DNA from: Halapricum salinum
GTDB taxonomy: Archaea > Halobacteriota > Halobacteria > Halobacteriales > Haloarculaceae
NCBI RefSeq assembly: GCF_004799665.1
Contig: NZ_CP031310.1
Location: forward strand, 2,782,887 to 2,846,886
Length of the DNA stretch: 64,000 nt
Direction: 5' to 3'
The notes below the pieces were generated by a model, which was not told the DNA's origin, made no database searches, and saw only the letters and a program-made list of their open reading frames with translations. Below are positions 8,048 to 17,364 of the stretch, piece after piece (within the stretch, counting starts at the first letter, position 1; each line of letters opens with the position of its first letter). The translations under genes and the position numbers were made by a program.

Positions 8048-10111
8048 ATGGTCACCTGGGGGGTGACAGATGCGGGAGTAAGTCGGGGTGGCGATGGTTT
8101 CGACGTCGAAATCGCTGCCGCCGACTGGGTGGGGTACCCCTCCACCGCGCGTCCCGCTCTGGACGATGACGATCGAGATGCGACGATCAGCGTCTGCGCT
8201 CACACCGGCGCACCTATCACGGGGTCGACGACTCGATTGACCATACCGGCGACGACGGCACGAGTTCACGGGGAGGGAACGACACGTCTGGCTGACCATT
8301 CGTTTCCGCTGTCCGACGGTTCGTACCGTCTGTCGTGTCGGTCCTCGTCGACTCCCGACTGTGGTGCTCGACCGCCTGACGCTGCACCCACGGTCGTCAT
8401 CCAGTTCCAGGGACCTGCAACGGTCGAGGGGACCGACGAGACGGTCCAGATATCGTTCGACCAGCCTCGAACTGTTACGATTTACGCCCACCCGAACGGG
8501 GCGCTTCCGACAGTCACGATTCCACCCACGCCCGACGGGCTCGCGGCCGGTCTGTCCGCGATGGCGGCCGCCCATCACTGTCGTGGACCAGCCCGTTCGC
8601 ATCCGGACGAGCGGTCACATCCGCCGCTCGTCGATGTCGGCGCGTCACTCGCTGTCCCTGAGAAACTGGACGTCGAGGCGGACACGTCGGCACTGACTGT
8701 GACGGTTCCGGAGTCGCTGGACGCGCTGTTCGTGGTCGCGCCGCTGGCGTATTACCTCGGTGCGACCGTCACGGTCGCTAACGTCGAGCGGCCGCGGCTC
8801 GTCGCAGACACGGGCGCATACGAGCGGACGTTCTCGCCGCTCCCTGGATTTCAATACGAGTGTGCCTCGTTGCTACGCCAGGTGTTCTATCTGGACTGTC
8901 TCGCTCGCGAAGATACGCCGGCAGAGCCGCCGCTGCTGGCGAAACACGACCTCGACGCGGCCCGGCTCCGGGAGTTAACCGTCGCCGAGCGGCTGGAACG
9001 GTACGAGAGCGCCTTTGGAGAGCGATTGCGTCAGCGACTGCCCGAGTGGCACCTCTCGACATCCGCCAGCCCGACAGTCGAGCACGTCCCGGCGCTGCCG
9101 TACCTGCTGGACGACATGAGTCTCGTCTACCTGCCGTCGGCCTCGTCGATCGAGAGCGCCGACTTGCTCGATCGGGCGCTCTCGGACGCCTATCGGGCAG
9201 CGGGTGGGATAGAAGCCGTCGACGTCGTCGAACCGGAACTCGGCGCGGGGTCGTCTCATGCCTGGCTGGCGGACGGTGCGCCACTCGATGCGTTCAAGAC
9301 GACGACCAGCGCCTACCGGAACAGACATCGCTACGATCGGCAACCGGACGATCCATTCAGTGTAACTGTCGTCCTCAACGACGAGTCGATGGCCGCCGAA
9401 CACACGGCTGTCGCGGAGATCTACCGTGAACGAGCGACTGACGTCCCGATCGACGTCAGCGTCGAACAGGGACTGAGAACCGACGAGCTCACGGCCGTGC
9501 TCGGCGAGCGCAACGACTTCCTCCACTACATCGGCCACTGTGAGGCGAGCGGGCTGCGTTGCCCGGATGGACACCTCTCGATGGCCGACGTTCCCGAGTC
9601 TCGAACTCGGACGTTCTTCCTCAACGCTTGCGGATCATACCGCGAGGGGTTGCGGCTGGTCGAGCAGGGGAGTCTCGCGGGGGCAGTGACGCTGACGGCC
9701 GTCCTGAACGAACAGGCGGCGAAAGTCGGGACGGCGTTCGCCAGGCTGCTGGTCCACGGGTTCAGCATCGAGGGCGCACTCCGGCTGGCCAGACGGCGGG
9801 TACTGATGGGTAAAGACTACGCCGTCGTCGGCGACGGCACCGACTCGCTGGTCCCGACCCGGGGCCAGCCGGCCCTCCTCCGGCTGAGCGATCAGCCCGA
9901 CGGCTATCACGTCACCTACGAGCCAGTCTCGGCGAAGACGACTGGCCGCCGGTACGAGTGTCCGTTCGACGGTGATGCACGGCTGTACGGGCGGACAGTC
10001 GAGACAACGGTCCAGGCCGACGAACTCGCGTCGATCCTCGATGGAACCTCTCTCCCGGTCGTCTACGACGGGGCGTTCCACTGGTCGAACGACCTTGCCA
10101 ACCGGGTCTGA
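8048..10111 (+). CDS. CHAT-domain (caspase-like) protein
   Basis: A 687-residue soluble protein. The C-terminal third carries a CHAT-type peptidase signature: FLHYIGHCEASGL with the candidate catalytic His at about residue 497, then DGHLSMADV, then TFFLNACGSYREG with the candidate Cys at about 528, followed by GAVTLTAVL and a helix FARLLVHGFSIEGALRLA. This matches the HFAGHG...LNACxS layout of CHAT proteases, with a short His-Cys spacing. The N-terminal 450 residues are beta-rich and unassigned and may sense or bind a substrate. There is no signal peptide. No partner effector is adjacent; tbsP follows. Confidence 0.75.
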   Translation: MVTWGVTDAGVSRGGDGFDVEIAAADWVGYPSTARPALDDDDRDATISVCAHTGAPITGSTTRLTIPATTARVHGEGTTRLADHSFPLSDGSYRLSCRSSSTPDCGARPPDAAPTVVIQFQGPATVEGTDETVQISFDQPRTVTIYAHPNGALPTVTIPPTPDGLAAGLSAMAAAHHCRGPARSHPDERSHPPLVDVGASLAVPEKLDVEADTSALTVTVPESLDALFVVAPLAYYLGATVTVANVERPRLVADTGAYERTFSPLPGFQYECASLLRQVFYLDCLAREDTPAEPPLLAKHDLDAARLRELTVAERLERYESAFGERLRQRLPEWHLSTSASPTVEHVPALPYLLDDMSLVYLPSASSIESADLLDRALSDAYRAAGGIEAVDVVEPELGAGSSHAWLADGAPLDAFKTTTSAYRNRHRYDRQPDDPFSVTVVLNDESMAAEHTAVAEIYRERATDVPIDVSVEQGLRTDELTAVLGERNDFLHYIGHCEASGLRCPDGHLSMADVPESRTRTFFLNACGSYREGLRLVEQGSLAGAVTLTAVLNEQAAKVGTAFARLLVHGFSIEGALRLARRRVLMGKDYAVVGDGTDSLVPTRGQPALLRLSDQPDGYHVTYEPVSAKTTGRRYECPFDGDARLYGRTVETTVQADELASILDGTSLPVVYDGAFHWSNDLANRV

Positions 10112-10285
10112 TCCCGGCTGATAGACTCCCGCGTGGTCAGGGACCACGTGCCTCCCTTAGCTGTTGCTCTTCCGTTCTGTACGACAGATTCGAGACATTC
10201 AAGTTCCTTCGATAGAAAGGTGGACCAGACGGTAGCGTCGCTTGTCGTTACATCTTGTTGAAATAAATCTAAGCTGGTCGATACA

Positions 10286-10293
10286 ATTAAATA
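10286..10293 (+). promoter_or_regulatory. TATA box of tbsP
   Basis: ATTAAATA at 10286-10293, with an AC-rich element just before it, lies 28 nt ahead of the ATG at 10321. The preceding 170 bp after the CHAT gene hold no ORF with coding bias. Confidence 0.65.
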
Positions 10294-10320
10294 CATACGT
10301 TGAGTATATAGTAATACAGT

Positions 10321-11139
10321 ATGGTCAGCCAAAACCTCCTTGAATCGGAAATCGAAAACATCCTGCGGACGACACTCACGAGCGCCGGCGAGCTCGTCGT
10401 CGTCAACCCCTCCCCGGAGACGATCCGTGAATTGGTGTCGTCGATGGATGGCATCGAGGAGGTCCCCGTAGTGAACGTACTCGCCGACGAGCGCAATCTC
10501 AAGGACGTCATGGACGACTTCCTGGTAGCGAGTTCGGCCGCCGACCTCGTCGCGTCGGACGTGCTCTCGCTTCGCGTGCTCGACGGAGAACCAGTCAACT
10601 CCCTGCTCGTCTCACCGGACGCGGTCATCTCACTGGTCAGCGCGGGCGATCAGGTGGCCGGTCTGACGACGACGGACGAAGCGTTCGTCGAAGAGGCATA
10701 CGACTACTACAAGAGCCGCTGGGAAGACGCCGAGGAGTTCTCGCTGCGCACCCCGCCGCTGTCGACCGTTCAGGAGACCCTGATCAGCGACATCGGTGAC
10801 GACGCTGCAGCGGACTTCGACGCCGTGTTGGACTCGTTGCAGACCGCCCGCGGCGACGGCGACGGACTGGACGAGGTAACGATCAGTCTGCTCGTCGCCG
10901 CGAAGAACGGCGAACTGCTGTACGACATCAGCAAGTGGGGCGAGGACATCGGCCTCGCGAGCAAGGCGACGTTCTCGCGGACGAAGACCCAGCTCGAAGA
11001 CCGTGGCCTGATCGACACCGAGAAGGTGCCGATCGACGTCGGGCGACCGCGCCTGCGTCTGAAGCTCGGCGACGAGCGTCTCACCAAGGCCGACGCCGAC
11101 GAACTGGCGAGCGTCGCCCAGAGCCTGATTGCATCGTAA
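10321..11139 (+). CDS. tbsP: Transcriptional regulator TbsP
   Basis: A 272-residue haloarchaeal regulator recognisable as TbsP: N-terminal MVSQNLLESEIENIL, a sensor-like alpha/beta domain (about 20-120) and a C-terminal winged helix (about 185-270, LLVAAKNGELLYDISKWGEDIGLASKATFSRTKTQLEDRGLI). TbsP is known from other haloarchaea to act with TrmB in controlling glycolytic/gluconeogenic genes; that role here is inferred from the family. Leaderless transcription is supported by the TATA box 28 nt upstream. Confidence 0.85.
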   Translation: MVSQNLLESEIENILRTTLTSAGELVVVNPSPETIRELVSSMDGIEEVPVVNVLADERNLKDVMDDFLVASSAADLVASDVLSLRVLDGEPVNSLLVSPDAVISLVSAGDQVAGLTTTDEAFVEEAYDYYKSRWEDAEEFSLRTPPLSTVQETLISDIGDDAAADFDAVLDSLQTARGDGDGLDEVTISLLVAAKNGELLYDISKWGEDIGLASKATFSRTKTQLEDRGLIDTEKVPIDVGRPRLRLKLGDERLTKADADELASVAQSLIAS

Positions 11140-11272
11140 GCGACCCGTGGCCGATTTCACCATTTTTCAGCCGCTGAGCAGCAGGAGTCGCTTGGAGTGA
11201 CAGCAGTCAGGGTTCCCGGCGACTCCGACGCCCTGGGGTTTTTCTCTCCGGCACGCGAGTACCAACCCAGAG

Positions 11273-12973
11273 ATGACAGTAGGTCTCGTCGGGTCCGGCC
11301 CAGCGGCCGCGGCAGTGACGACCGCGCTCGCTGACGTGGACGTCTCGGTCACGCAGACGGATCCGGCCGAACTCGACACGACGGAGCTGGCGATTGTCGT
11401 TGGTATCACCGGCGATCAGGTGTTCAGACAGGTCACCGACACGCTCGAAGCCACACCGTGGATCGCCGTCGAGCTTGGCGGCGTGGGTAGCTACCCTGTG
11501 GTCGACGCGGCGATCACCGGATTCGGTCCCGAGACAGCCTGTTATTCGTGTCTCGAAGGACGGATCGAGTCGAACGTCGATCCAGACGAACAGCCGACGG
11601 CCGCGCCGGCGATCCCACAGCAACGATTCGCGGGCGCGATCGCCGGTCGCGCGGCTGCGAGGGTGCTGACCGATGGTGATAGGGACGTCTTCGGGCAGGT
11701 ACAGACGATTCCCGAGGCGACACATCCGTTGCTCGCACTGCCGGGCTGTGCGTGTGGTGAGTCCCCCGAGCGGACGCTGGAGTGGACGGTCAGTGACAGA
11801 GACGTCGACGAAGCGCTCGCGAGCGCGGAACTGGCCCTGGACGAGCGAACGGGACTGGTCAACGAAGTCGGCGAGGTCGAGTCGTATCCAGTCCCCTACT
11901 ATCTCGCTCGTGGGTGTGATACGAGCGGGTTCAGCGACGCGACGGCCAGTCGGGAGGCCGCGGGCGTCGCGGGCGACTGGAACGCGGCATTGATGAAAGC
12001 CCTGGGTGAGGCACTCGAACGCTACTGTGCGGGCGTCTATCGACTCGCCGACCTGCGGGAGGCCTCGCCCGCAGACCTCGACGATCCAGTGTTGCCCTCG
12101 GCGTTCGTGACGCCGGATCTGCTCGACGACGACCGCACCCGGCACTGGATCGAGGGCCAGGACCTGCAGGAGAAGCGAGACGTCTGGTTGCCGGCCGAAC
12201 TGGTCCAGTATCCGCCGCCGGAACGGGAGATCAGGCCGGCGATAACGACGGGGCTCGGACTCGGGAACGGAACCGTCGAGGCCATGCTCTCGGGGTTGTA
12301 CGAGGTGCTCGAACGGGATGCGACGATGCTCGCGTGGTACTCCTCGTTCGAACCGCTGGGGTTGGCGGTCGCAGACGAGCAGTTCCAGACGATCGCCTCC
12401 CGGACCAGAGCGGAGGGGCTGTCGGTGACGCCGCTGTTGGTGACCCAGGACGTCGACGTTCCCGTGGTCGCCGTGGCGGTCCACCGAGAGGGCGAGTGGC
12501 CGCGGTTCGCGCTCGGATCTGCCGCCGACCTCGACCCGGCGGCTGCGGCCCGGTCGGCGCTGTCGGAAGCCGTCCAGAACTGGCTGGAACTGCGCGGGAT
12601 GGGTCGGGAGGCAGCGGCCGACGCCAGCGGTGCTATCGGCTGGTACGCCGACTTCCCCGAGGAGATCGAGACCTTCGTCGACGTCGATCGATCCGTCTCG
12701 GCGGCTGACGTCGGTCCCGAGGAGCTGCCGACCGGTGGGGACGAACTCGAACGCGTTCTCGACCGTCTCGACGAGGCAGAGCTGTCGGCGTACGCGAGTC
12801 GGATCACGACTCGGGACGTGGACTCGATCGGATTCGAGGCCGTGCGCGTACTCTGTCCGAAAGCCCAGCCGCTCTTTTTCGACGACGCGTACTTCGGCGA
12901 GCGCGCCCGGACCGTCCCGGAGTCACTCGGGTTCGAACCGCGGCTGGATCGCGAACATCATCCCTTCCCGTAG
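11273..12973 (+). CDS. YcaO-family protein with fused N-terminal partner domain
   Basis: A 566-residue protein. The C-terminal two-thirds is a YcaO ATP-dependent cyclodehydratase/thioamide-forming fold: ALGEALERYCAG, the YEVLERDATMLAW helix and ALSEAVQNWLELRG give the acidic and Gln residues that hold ATP-magnesium. The N-terminal 190 residues begin with a Rossmann-like GSGPAAAAV and carry two Cys clusters (CYSC and CAC), like the degenerate E1/ThiF-type partner that delivers substrate to azoline-forming YcaO enzymes. The C-terminus ends in HHPFP, reminiscent of the Pro-rich tail of cyclodehydratases. No precursor peptide, TfuA or exporter is adjacent. Older annotations call such genes SagD-like. 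Confidence 0.85.
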   Translation: MTVGLVGSGPAAAAVTTALADVDVSVTQTDPAELDTTELAIVVGITGDQVFRQVTDTLEATPWIAVELGGVGSYPVVDAAITGFGPETACYSCLEGRIESNVDPDEQPTAAPAIPQQRFAGAIAGRAAARVLTDGDRDVFGQVQTIPEATHPLLALPGCACGESPERTLEWTVSDRDVDEALASAELALDERTGLVNEVGEVESYPVPYYLARGCDTSGFSDATASREAAGVAGDWNAALMKALGEALERYCAGVYRLADLREASPADLDDPVLPSAFVTPDLLDDDRTRHWIEGQDLQEKRDVWLPAELVQYPPPEREIRPAITTGLGLGNGTVEAMLSGLYEVLERDATMLAWYSSFEPLGLAVADEQFQTIASRTRAEGLSVTPLLVTQDVDVPVVAVAVHREGEWPRFALGSAADLDPAAAARSALSEAVQNWLELRGMGREAAADASGAIGWYADFPEEIETFVDVDRSVSAADVGPEELPTGGDELERVLDRLDEAELSAYASRITTRDVDSIGFEAVRVLCPKAQPLFFDDAYFGERARTVPESLGFEPRLDREHHPFP

Positions 12974-12983
12974 AAGGAGTACT

Positions 12984-14129
12984 TCAGATTCCGAACGTCG
13001 CGCGGATCATGTCCCGCGTCCCGGGACCGAGGCCGACTGCTGCAATCGCCATCAGCATCACGATCGCGTAGCGCGGACTCTCCTCCATGAAGTCGTCGGT
13101 GAACAGCCAGACGATGGCGACGGCGACGACGATCTTGATCAGCAGGAACGGCCACGAGGTGCCGATGACGTCCGTGACGGAGGCGGGGAGCACCGAGTCG
13201 GTGATCGAGATGACGGTCGCGTTGGCCGGGTGTTTCGGGACGTACCCGAAGGGCAACCCGAAGACGTCCGACCAGTCGGAGGCGAGGACGTTCGCGACGC
13301 CGTCGATGGCGTGTGACCAGACGACGACCAGCCCGATGTAGCCGGTGCCGCGGTTGATCTCGGGGGCGAATCGCTCGGCCAGCCAGTAGATCCCGTAGGC
13401 GATCACGGAGGCGAGTCCAACGGTCACCAGCAGGAAGGATGGGTAGAACCCGACGGAGTCGCGGAGGACCGAGACGATGATCAGACTGGCGAAGGTGAGC
13501 ACGAACAGGACCGCTCCGATGATCCCGAGCGTCTTCGGGTAGGAGTCGACGTAGTCCCGCCTGGAGAGAGCGACGCTACTCAGCAGCGCGCCCAGCGTGA
13601 CGAAGAAGACGGTGAAGTAGATTATCGGACTGATCAACAGGGTGTTGGTCGGATAGGGGATGAGTGCTTCCCCGCCGAAGTTCGGACCCATGACACTGTC
13701 GTTTGCGTCCTCGACGACCCGGAGGACGCCGCCGAACAGCATGAACGGCACGAGCCCGAAGAAGAGATTGCGGTTGTGGCCGAGGTTGAGTCGACGCAAC
13801 AGCAGGATCACGCCGAGCAGGAAGAACAGCCCGACGATCATGTAGCCGACTTCCGAGACGGCGGTGTATCCGGGCGTCGCGACGAACGCGTCGGACGGGA
13901 CACCAGTGCAGACGGCGTCAGCGTATCCGTAGGTTACTGATTCGCCGTCGTTGATGGCACACTGGGCGTTGTGTGCGTCCGCGGCGACCGGGCCCCAGAA
14001 GTACCGCCAGATGAACCCGTCGTACACTGTCCGATGTGCGAGGGTCGACCCGGTGGCCAGTCCCGCGACACTCGCGAGGAAGGCGGCGACCCACAGCCGC
14101 ACCGCGCCGATCCGATCGATGACGTCCAT
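12984..14129 (-). CDS. DUF63 family membrane protein
   Basis: A 381-residue polytopic membrane protein with about eight to nine transmembrane helices, matching archaeal DUF63: [17 protein letters not shown] near the N-terminus, [13 protein letters not shown], the polar [16 protein letters not shown] helix and the C-terminal [18 protein letters not shown]. Buried Asp, His and Arg residues in helices suggest an enzyme or transporter, but function is unknown for the family. It converges on the YcaO gene with a 10-nt gap. Confidence 0.85.
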   Translation of the reverse strand: MDVIDRIGAVRLWVAAFLASVAGLATGSTLAHRTVYDGFIWRYFWGPVAADAHNAQCAINDGESVTYGYADAVCTGVPSDAFVATPGYTAVSEVGYMIVGLFFLLGVILLLRRLNLGHNRNLFFGLVPFMLFGGVLRVVEDANDSVMGPNFGGEALIPYPTNTLLISPIIYFTVFFVTLGALLSSVALSRRDYVDSYPKTLGIIGAVLFVLTFASLIIVSVLRDSVGFYPSFLLVTVGLASVIAYGIYWLAERFAPEINRGTGYIGLVVVWSHAIDGVANVLASDWSDVFGLPFGYVPKHPANATVISITDSVLPASVTDVIGTSWPFLLIKIVVAVAIVWLFTDDFMEESPRYAIVMLMAIAAVGLGPGTRDMIRATFGI

Positions 14130-14234
14130 GCCCGAGTAGGCGGGACGGCGCGTGTTTAGATTTCCGGTCGCGTGCGAGGCCGGTGTCGAACCGCTCCCCG
14201 TGGGCCTTTAGTTGTACCCGCCGAAGGGAGAGGT

Positions 14235-15458
14235 ATGAGCGACGAATCGAGGGGATTCAGCGAGGTGACACGGCTGGCCGACGCGGTGGCGACGATCCAG
14301 GAGGCGACGACGCCGATCGATCGCACGGATCGACTCCCGCTGTCGGCGGCCGAGGACCGCGTCCTCGCCGCGCCAGTCACGGCCCGGCGCAACGTGCCCC
14401 ACTACGAGCGGGCGGCGATGGACGGGTACGCCGTACGCGCCAGCGAGACGTTCGACGCGAGCGAGCGCTCGCCCGTCGTCATGGAGCGCCAGAACGTCGA
14501 CTCGGGACCCGTCGAACCTGGACAGGCCCAGTGGGTCCACACCGGGAGTCCGATTCCCGAGGGCGCTGACGCCGTCGTCAAGGTCGAACGAACGCGCCAG
14601 CGTGACGACCGCGTTGAGATCGAAACGGCCGTCGCCGAGGGGGCCAACGTCGGTCCAGTGGGCGAGGACGTCTCGGAGGGCCAGCAGCTGTTCGAAGCCG
14701 GCCATCAGCTTCGACCCTCGGATCTCGGCCTGTGCAAGGTCGCCGGCGTCGGGAAGGTCGCGGTCTCCCAGCGACCGACTGTCGGGGTCGTTCCGACCGG
14801 CGACGAACTCGTCCAGCACGATCCTGAGCCGGGCGAGATCGTCGAGACCAACGGCTTCACGGTTTCGCGGTACGTCGAGCGCTGGGGCGGGGCTGCGACG
14901 GATCGAAATATCGTCGCCGACCAGCGTTCGGCGCTGCGGTCGGCCATCCAGCGGGACCTGACCAAGGACATCGTCGTCACGACCGGCGGGTCGTCGGTCG
15001 GCGAGCGCGACCTGCTCCCCGAAGTCGTCGAGGACCTCGGCGAGGTGCTGGTTCACGGCATCGCGATCAAACCCGGCCATCCCGCCGGCCTCGGGATCGT
15101 CGAGGGTCGCCCGATCGTCATGCTGCCGGGCTATCCCGTCTCCTGTATCGTCGGCGCGGTCCAGTTACTTCGCCCCCTCCTGAAGCACATCGGCCACTTG
15201 CCGACGAATCCGCTGCCGAGGACGGAGGCACGACTCGCCCGAAAGATCCCGAGCGAGGTCGGCGTTCGGACCTTCGCTCGCGTTCGCCTGGGGGACAACG
15301 AAGAGAGTGAGCCGATCGCCGAACCGACCCGGACGAGCGGCGCGAGCGTCCTTTCGAGCGTGGCCGAGGCCGACGGCTGGGTCGTCGTCCCCGAGTCCCG
15401 GGAGGGAATCCCACAGGGCGAAACAGTCGCGGTCGAGAACTGGGAGTACAATGAGTGA
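14235..15458 (+). CDS. moeA: Molybdopterin molybdotransferase MoeA (first copy)
   Basis: A 407-residue MoeA inserting molybdate (or tungstate) into adenylated molybdopterin. Domains: MoeA N (about 20-190, with AAMDGYAVRAS and VHTGSPIPEGADAVVKVE), the MoCF-binding domain (VGVVPTGDELVQ, VTTGGSSVGERDLL, GIAIKPGHPAGLG, MLPGYPVSC) and the C-terminal beta domain IV. The start MSDESRGFSEV at 14235 follows a GAGGT Shine-Dalgarno-like string. The last 8 nt overlap the start of a second moeA, so the two are translationally coupled. Confidence 0.95.
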   Translation: MSDESRGFSEVTRLADAVATIQEATTPIDRTDRLPLSAAEDRVLAAPVTARRNVPHYERAAMDGYAVRASETFDASERSPVVMERQNVDSGPVEPGQAQWVHTGSPIPEGADAVVKVERTRQRDDRVEIETAVAEGANVGPVGEDVSEGQQLFEAGHQLRPSDLGLCKVAGVGKVAVSQRPTVGVVPTGDELVQHDPEPGEIVETNGFTVSRYVERWGGAATDRNIVADQRSALRSAIQRDLTKDIVVTTGGSSVGERDLLPEVVEDLGEVLVHGIAIKPGHPAGLGIVEGRPIVMLPGYPVSCIVGAVQLLRPLLKHIGHLPTNPLPRTEARLARKIPSEVGVRTFARVRLGDNEESEPIAEPTRTSGASVLSSVAEADGWVVVPESREGIPQGETVAVENWEYNE

Positions 15459-17364
15459 CCGGACCGAGTTCCGTGACCTCGCGAGCCCCGAGGAGGCTCA
15501 CGAGACGATCGCGGACCTGGATGTCGGTGGCGGCACCGAAACTGTCGCCCTCGACGAGGCTCGCGGCCGGGTGCTGGCCGAGCGCCTGGAGGCGACTATC
15601 GACGTCCCGGGGTTCGACCGGGCGGGTATGGACGGCTACGCAGTTCGGGCCCGCGACACGGTGGGCGCGGGCGAGGCGAATCCCGTCGAACTCGAACTCG
15701 CTGGAGCGGTTCACGCCGGTGAAAATCCCGATGTGACAGTCGAGGCGGGGACGACAGTCGAGATCTCGACTGGCGCAGTGCTGCCCGAGGGCGCGGACGC
15801 CGTGGTCAAAGTCGAGCGCACCGACCAGCCGGACGAGGGGACGGTCGCGATCCGGACGGCGGTCACGCCCAGCCAGAACGTCATGCTCGCGGGCGCGGAC
15901 ATCGCGGCGGGTGAGCGCGCACTCGGACCCGGGACCGAGATTACGGCCCGCGAGATCGGCCTCCTGTCGGCACTCGGCGTCGCCGACGTCTCCGTGAGAG
16001 CACCGCCGCGGGTCGGGATCGTCTCGACGGGCGACGAACTCGTCCGGCCAGGCGAGGACCTCGACCACCGCGCGGGCCAGATCTACGACGTCAACACCCA
16101 CACGATCGCTGCTGGCGTCGAAGAGGCCGGCGGCGAGGCCGTCACCTACCCCCACGTCGGCGACGATCTGGACGAACTGGAACGAGTCCTCCGGCAGGCC
16201 GCCGAGGAGTGCGACCTCGTCCTTTCCTCGGGGTCGACGAGCGCCTCGACGGTAGACGTGATCTATCGCGTGGTCGAGGACCTGGGCGACCTGCTCTTGC
16301 ACGGGGTCGCCGTCAAGCCGGGCAAACCGATGCTCGTCGGGCGCTTCGCGGAGGCGGCCTACGTCGGACTGCCGGGCTATCCCGTCTCGGCGCTGACGAT
16401 CTTCCGGACGTTCGTCGCGCCTGCGATCCGCGAGGCTGCGGGCCTGCCGGAAGGGCGAACGGCGACGATCACTGGGCGGATGGCCGTTCGCGAGCGCTTC
16501 GAACAAGGTCGGCTACGGTACATGCCGGTCGGGCTGGTCGAGGGCGGTTCGAGGACCGAACCGGACAGTCGAGCGGCAGCGCCGCGAGAGAGTGGGGCGG
16601 GCGAGACGTTGGTCTATCCGGTCGACAAGGGCAGCGGCGCGACGACGTCGCTGACGGCTGCCGACGGCGTCGTGGCGATGGAACCGGACACGAACGAACT
16701 CTCCTCGGGTGAGAGGGTCGAGGTCCAGCTGTTCTCGCCCTCGGTGCGTATTCCGACGCTCGTGGGGTGTGGTGAGGACGATCCGGCGCTGTCGCGATTG
16801 CTCGACCAGGTGGAGCGGCCGCGCTATCTCGCGGATGGCTCGCGAGCAGGTGTCCGCCGACTCGAAGACGGGATCACCGACGTCGCGGCTCTCAGCGGGC
16901 CGATCGAGCCCCCGTCGGACGCCACGGAGGTCGGTTCGTGGACTCGCGAGTGGGGCTTGCTCGTCCCCGAGGGCAACCCAGACGCTGTCGAGGGGCTTGA
17001 CTCGCTCGTCGCGGCGGATCTGTCGTTCGTCAATCGACCCCGGGACAGCGGCCTGCGGGCGACGTTCGACGCTGCGCTCGCTCATCTGGATACCGAGAAC
17101 GCAGCCGACGAGATTTCGGGCTACGAGCGGGCAGCCCGCGCCCACGAGAGCCCGGCGCGGATGGTCGCGCGCGGCGACGTCGACGCGGGACTCGGGCTCC
17201 GGGTGTCGGCCGAGAAACTCGGGCTGGGATTCGTCTCGCTGGGGTCCGAGACGGTTCGGGTCGTCGCAGCCGAGGACCGCGCCGGGAAACCCGGTGTCGA
17301 AGCACTCGCGACGGCGATCGACGACGAGACAGTGTTCGAGTCGCTGGCGGGCTACGAACCCTGA
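15451..17364 (+). CDS. MoeA fused to periplasmic-binding-protein-like domain
   Basis: A 637-residue fusion. Residues 1-410 form a second MoeA (AGMDGYAVRARD, ISTGAVLPEGADAVVKVERT, GIVSTGDELV, SSGSTSASTVDVIY, GVAVKPGKPM, GLPGYPVSA). The usual TGGxS at the active loop is SSGSTSAS, keeping the Gly-Ser core. Residues 430-637 form a PBP-like domain of the MoeA/LysR-type substrate-binding kind (LVGCGEDDPALSRLLDQ, SWTREWGLLVPEGNP, FVNRPRDSGLRATFD, DAGLGLRVSAEKLGL), lacking a signal peptide and so cytoplasmic. The fusion is known in archaea and probably selects molybdate or tungstate. It overlaps the first moeA by 8 nt. Confidence 0.93.
   Translation: MSDRTEFRDLASPEEAHETIADLDVGGGTETVALDEARGRVLAERLEATIDVPGFDRAGMDGYAVRARDTVGAGEANPVELELAGAVHAGENPDVTVEAGTTVEISTGAVLPEGADAVVKVERTDQPDEGTVAIRTAVTPSQNVMLAGADIAAGERALGPGTEITAREIGLLSALGVADVSVRAPPRVGIVSTGDELVRPGEDLDHRAGQIYDVNTHTIAAGVEEAGGEAVTYPHVGDDLDELERVLRQAAEECDLVLSSGSTSASTVDVIYRVVEDLGDLLLHGVAVKPGKPMLVGRFAEAAYVGLPGYPVSALTIFRTFVAPAIREAAGLPEGRTATITGRMAVRERFEQGRLRYMPVGLVEGGSRTEPDSRAAAPRESGAGETLVYPVDKGSGATTSLTAADGVVAMEPDTNELSSGERVEVQLFSPSVRIPTLVGCGEDDPALSRLLDQVERPRYLADGSRAGVRRLEDGITDVAALSGPIEPPSDATEVGSWTREWGLLVPEGNPDAVEGLDSLVAADLSFVNRPRDSGLRATFDAALAHLDTENAADEISGYERAARAHESPARMVARGDVDAGLGLRVSAEKLGLGFVSLGSETVRVVAAEDRAGKPGVEALATAIDDETVFESLAGYEP

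Noticed and set aside
8048..12973. A RiPP or defence operon made of the CHAT, TbsP and YcaO genes
   Set aside because: All three are on the + strand, but each has a gap of over 130 bp, tbsP has its own promoter and a metabolic role in relatives, and no precursor or effector is present; adjacency alone is not enough.
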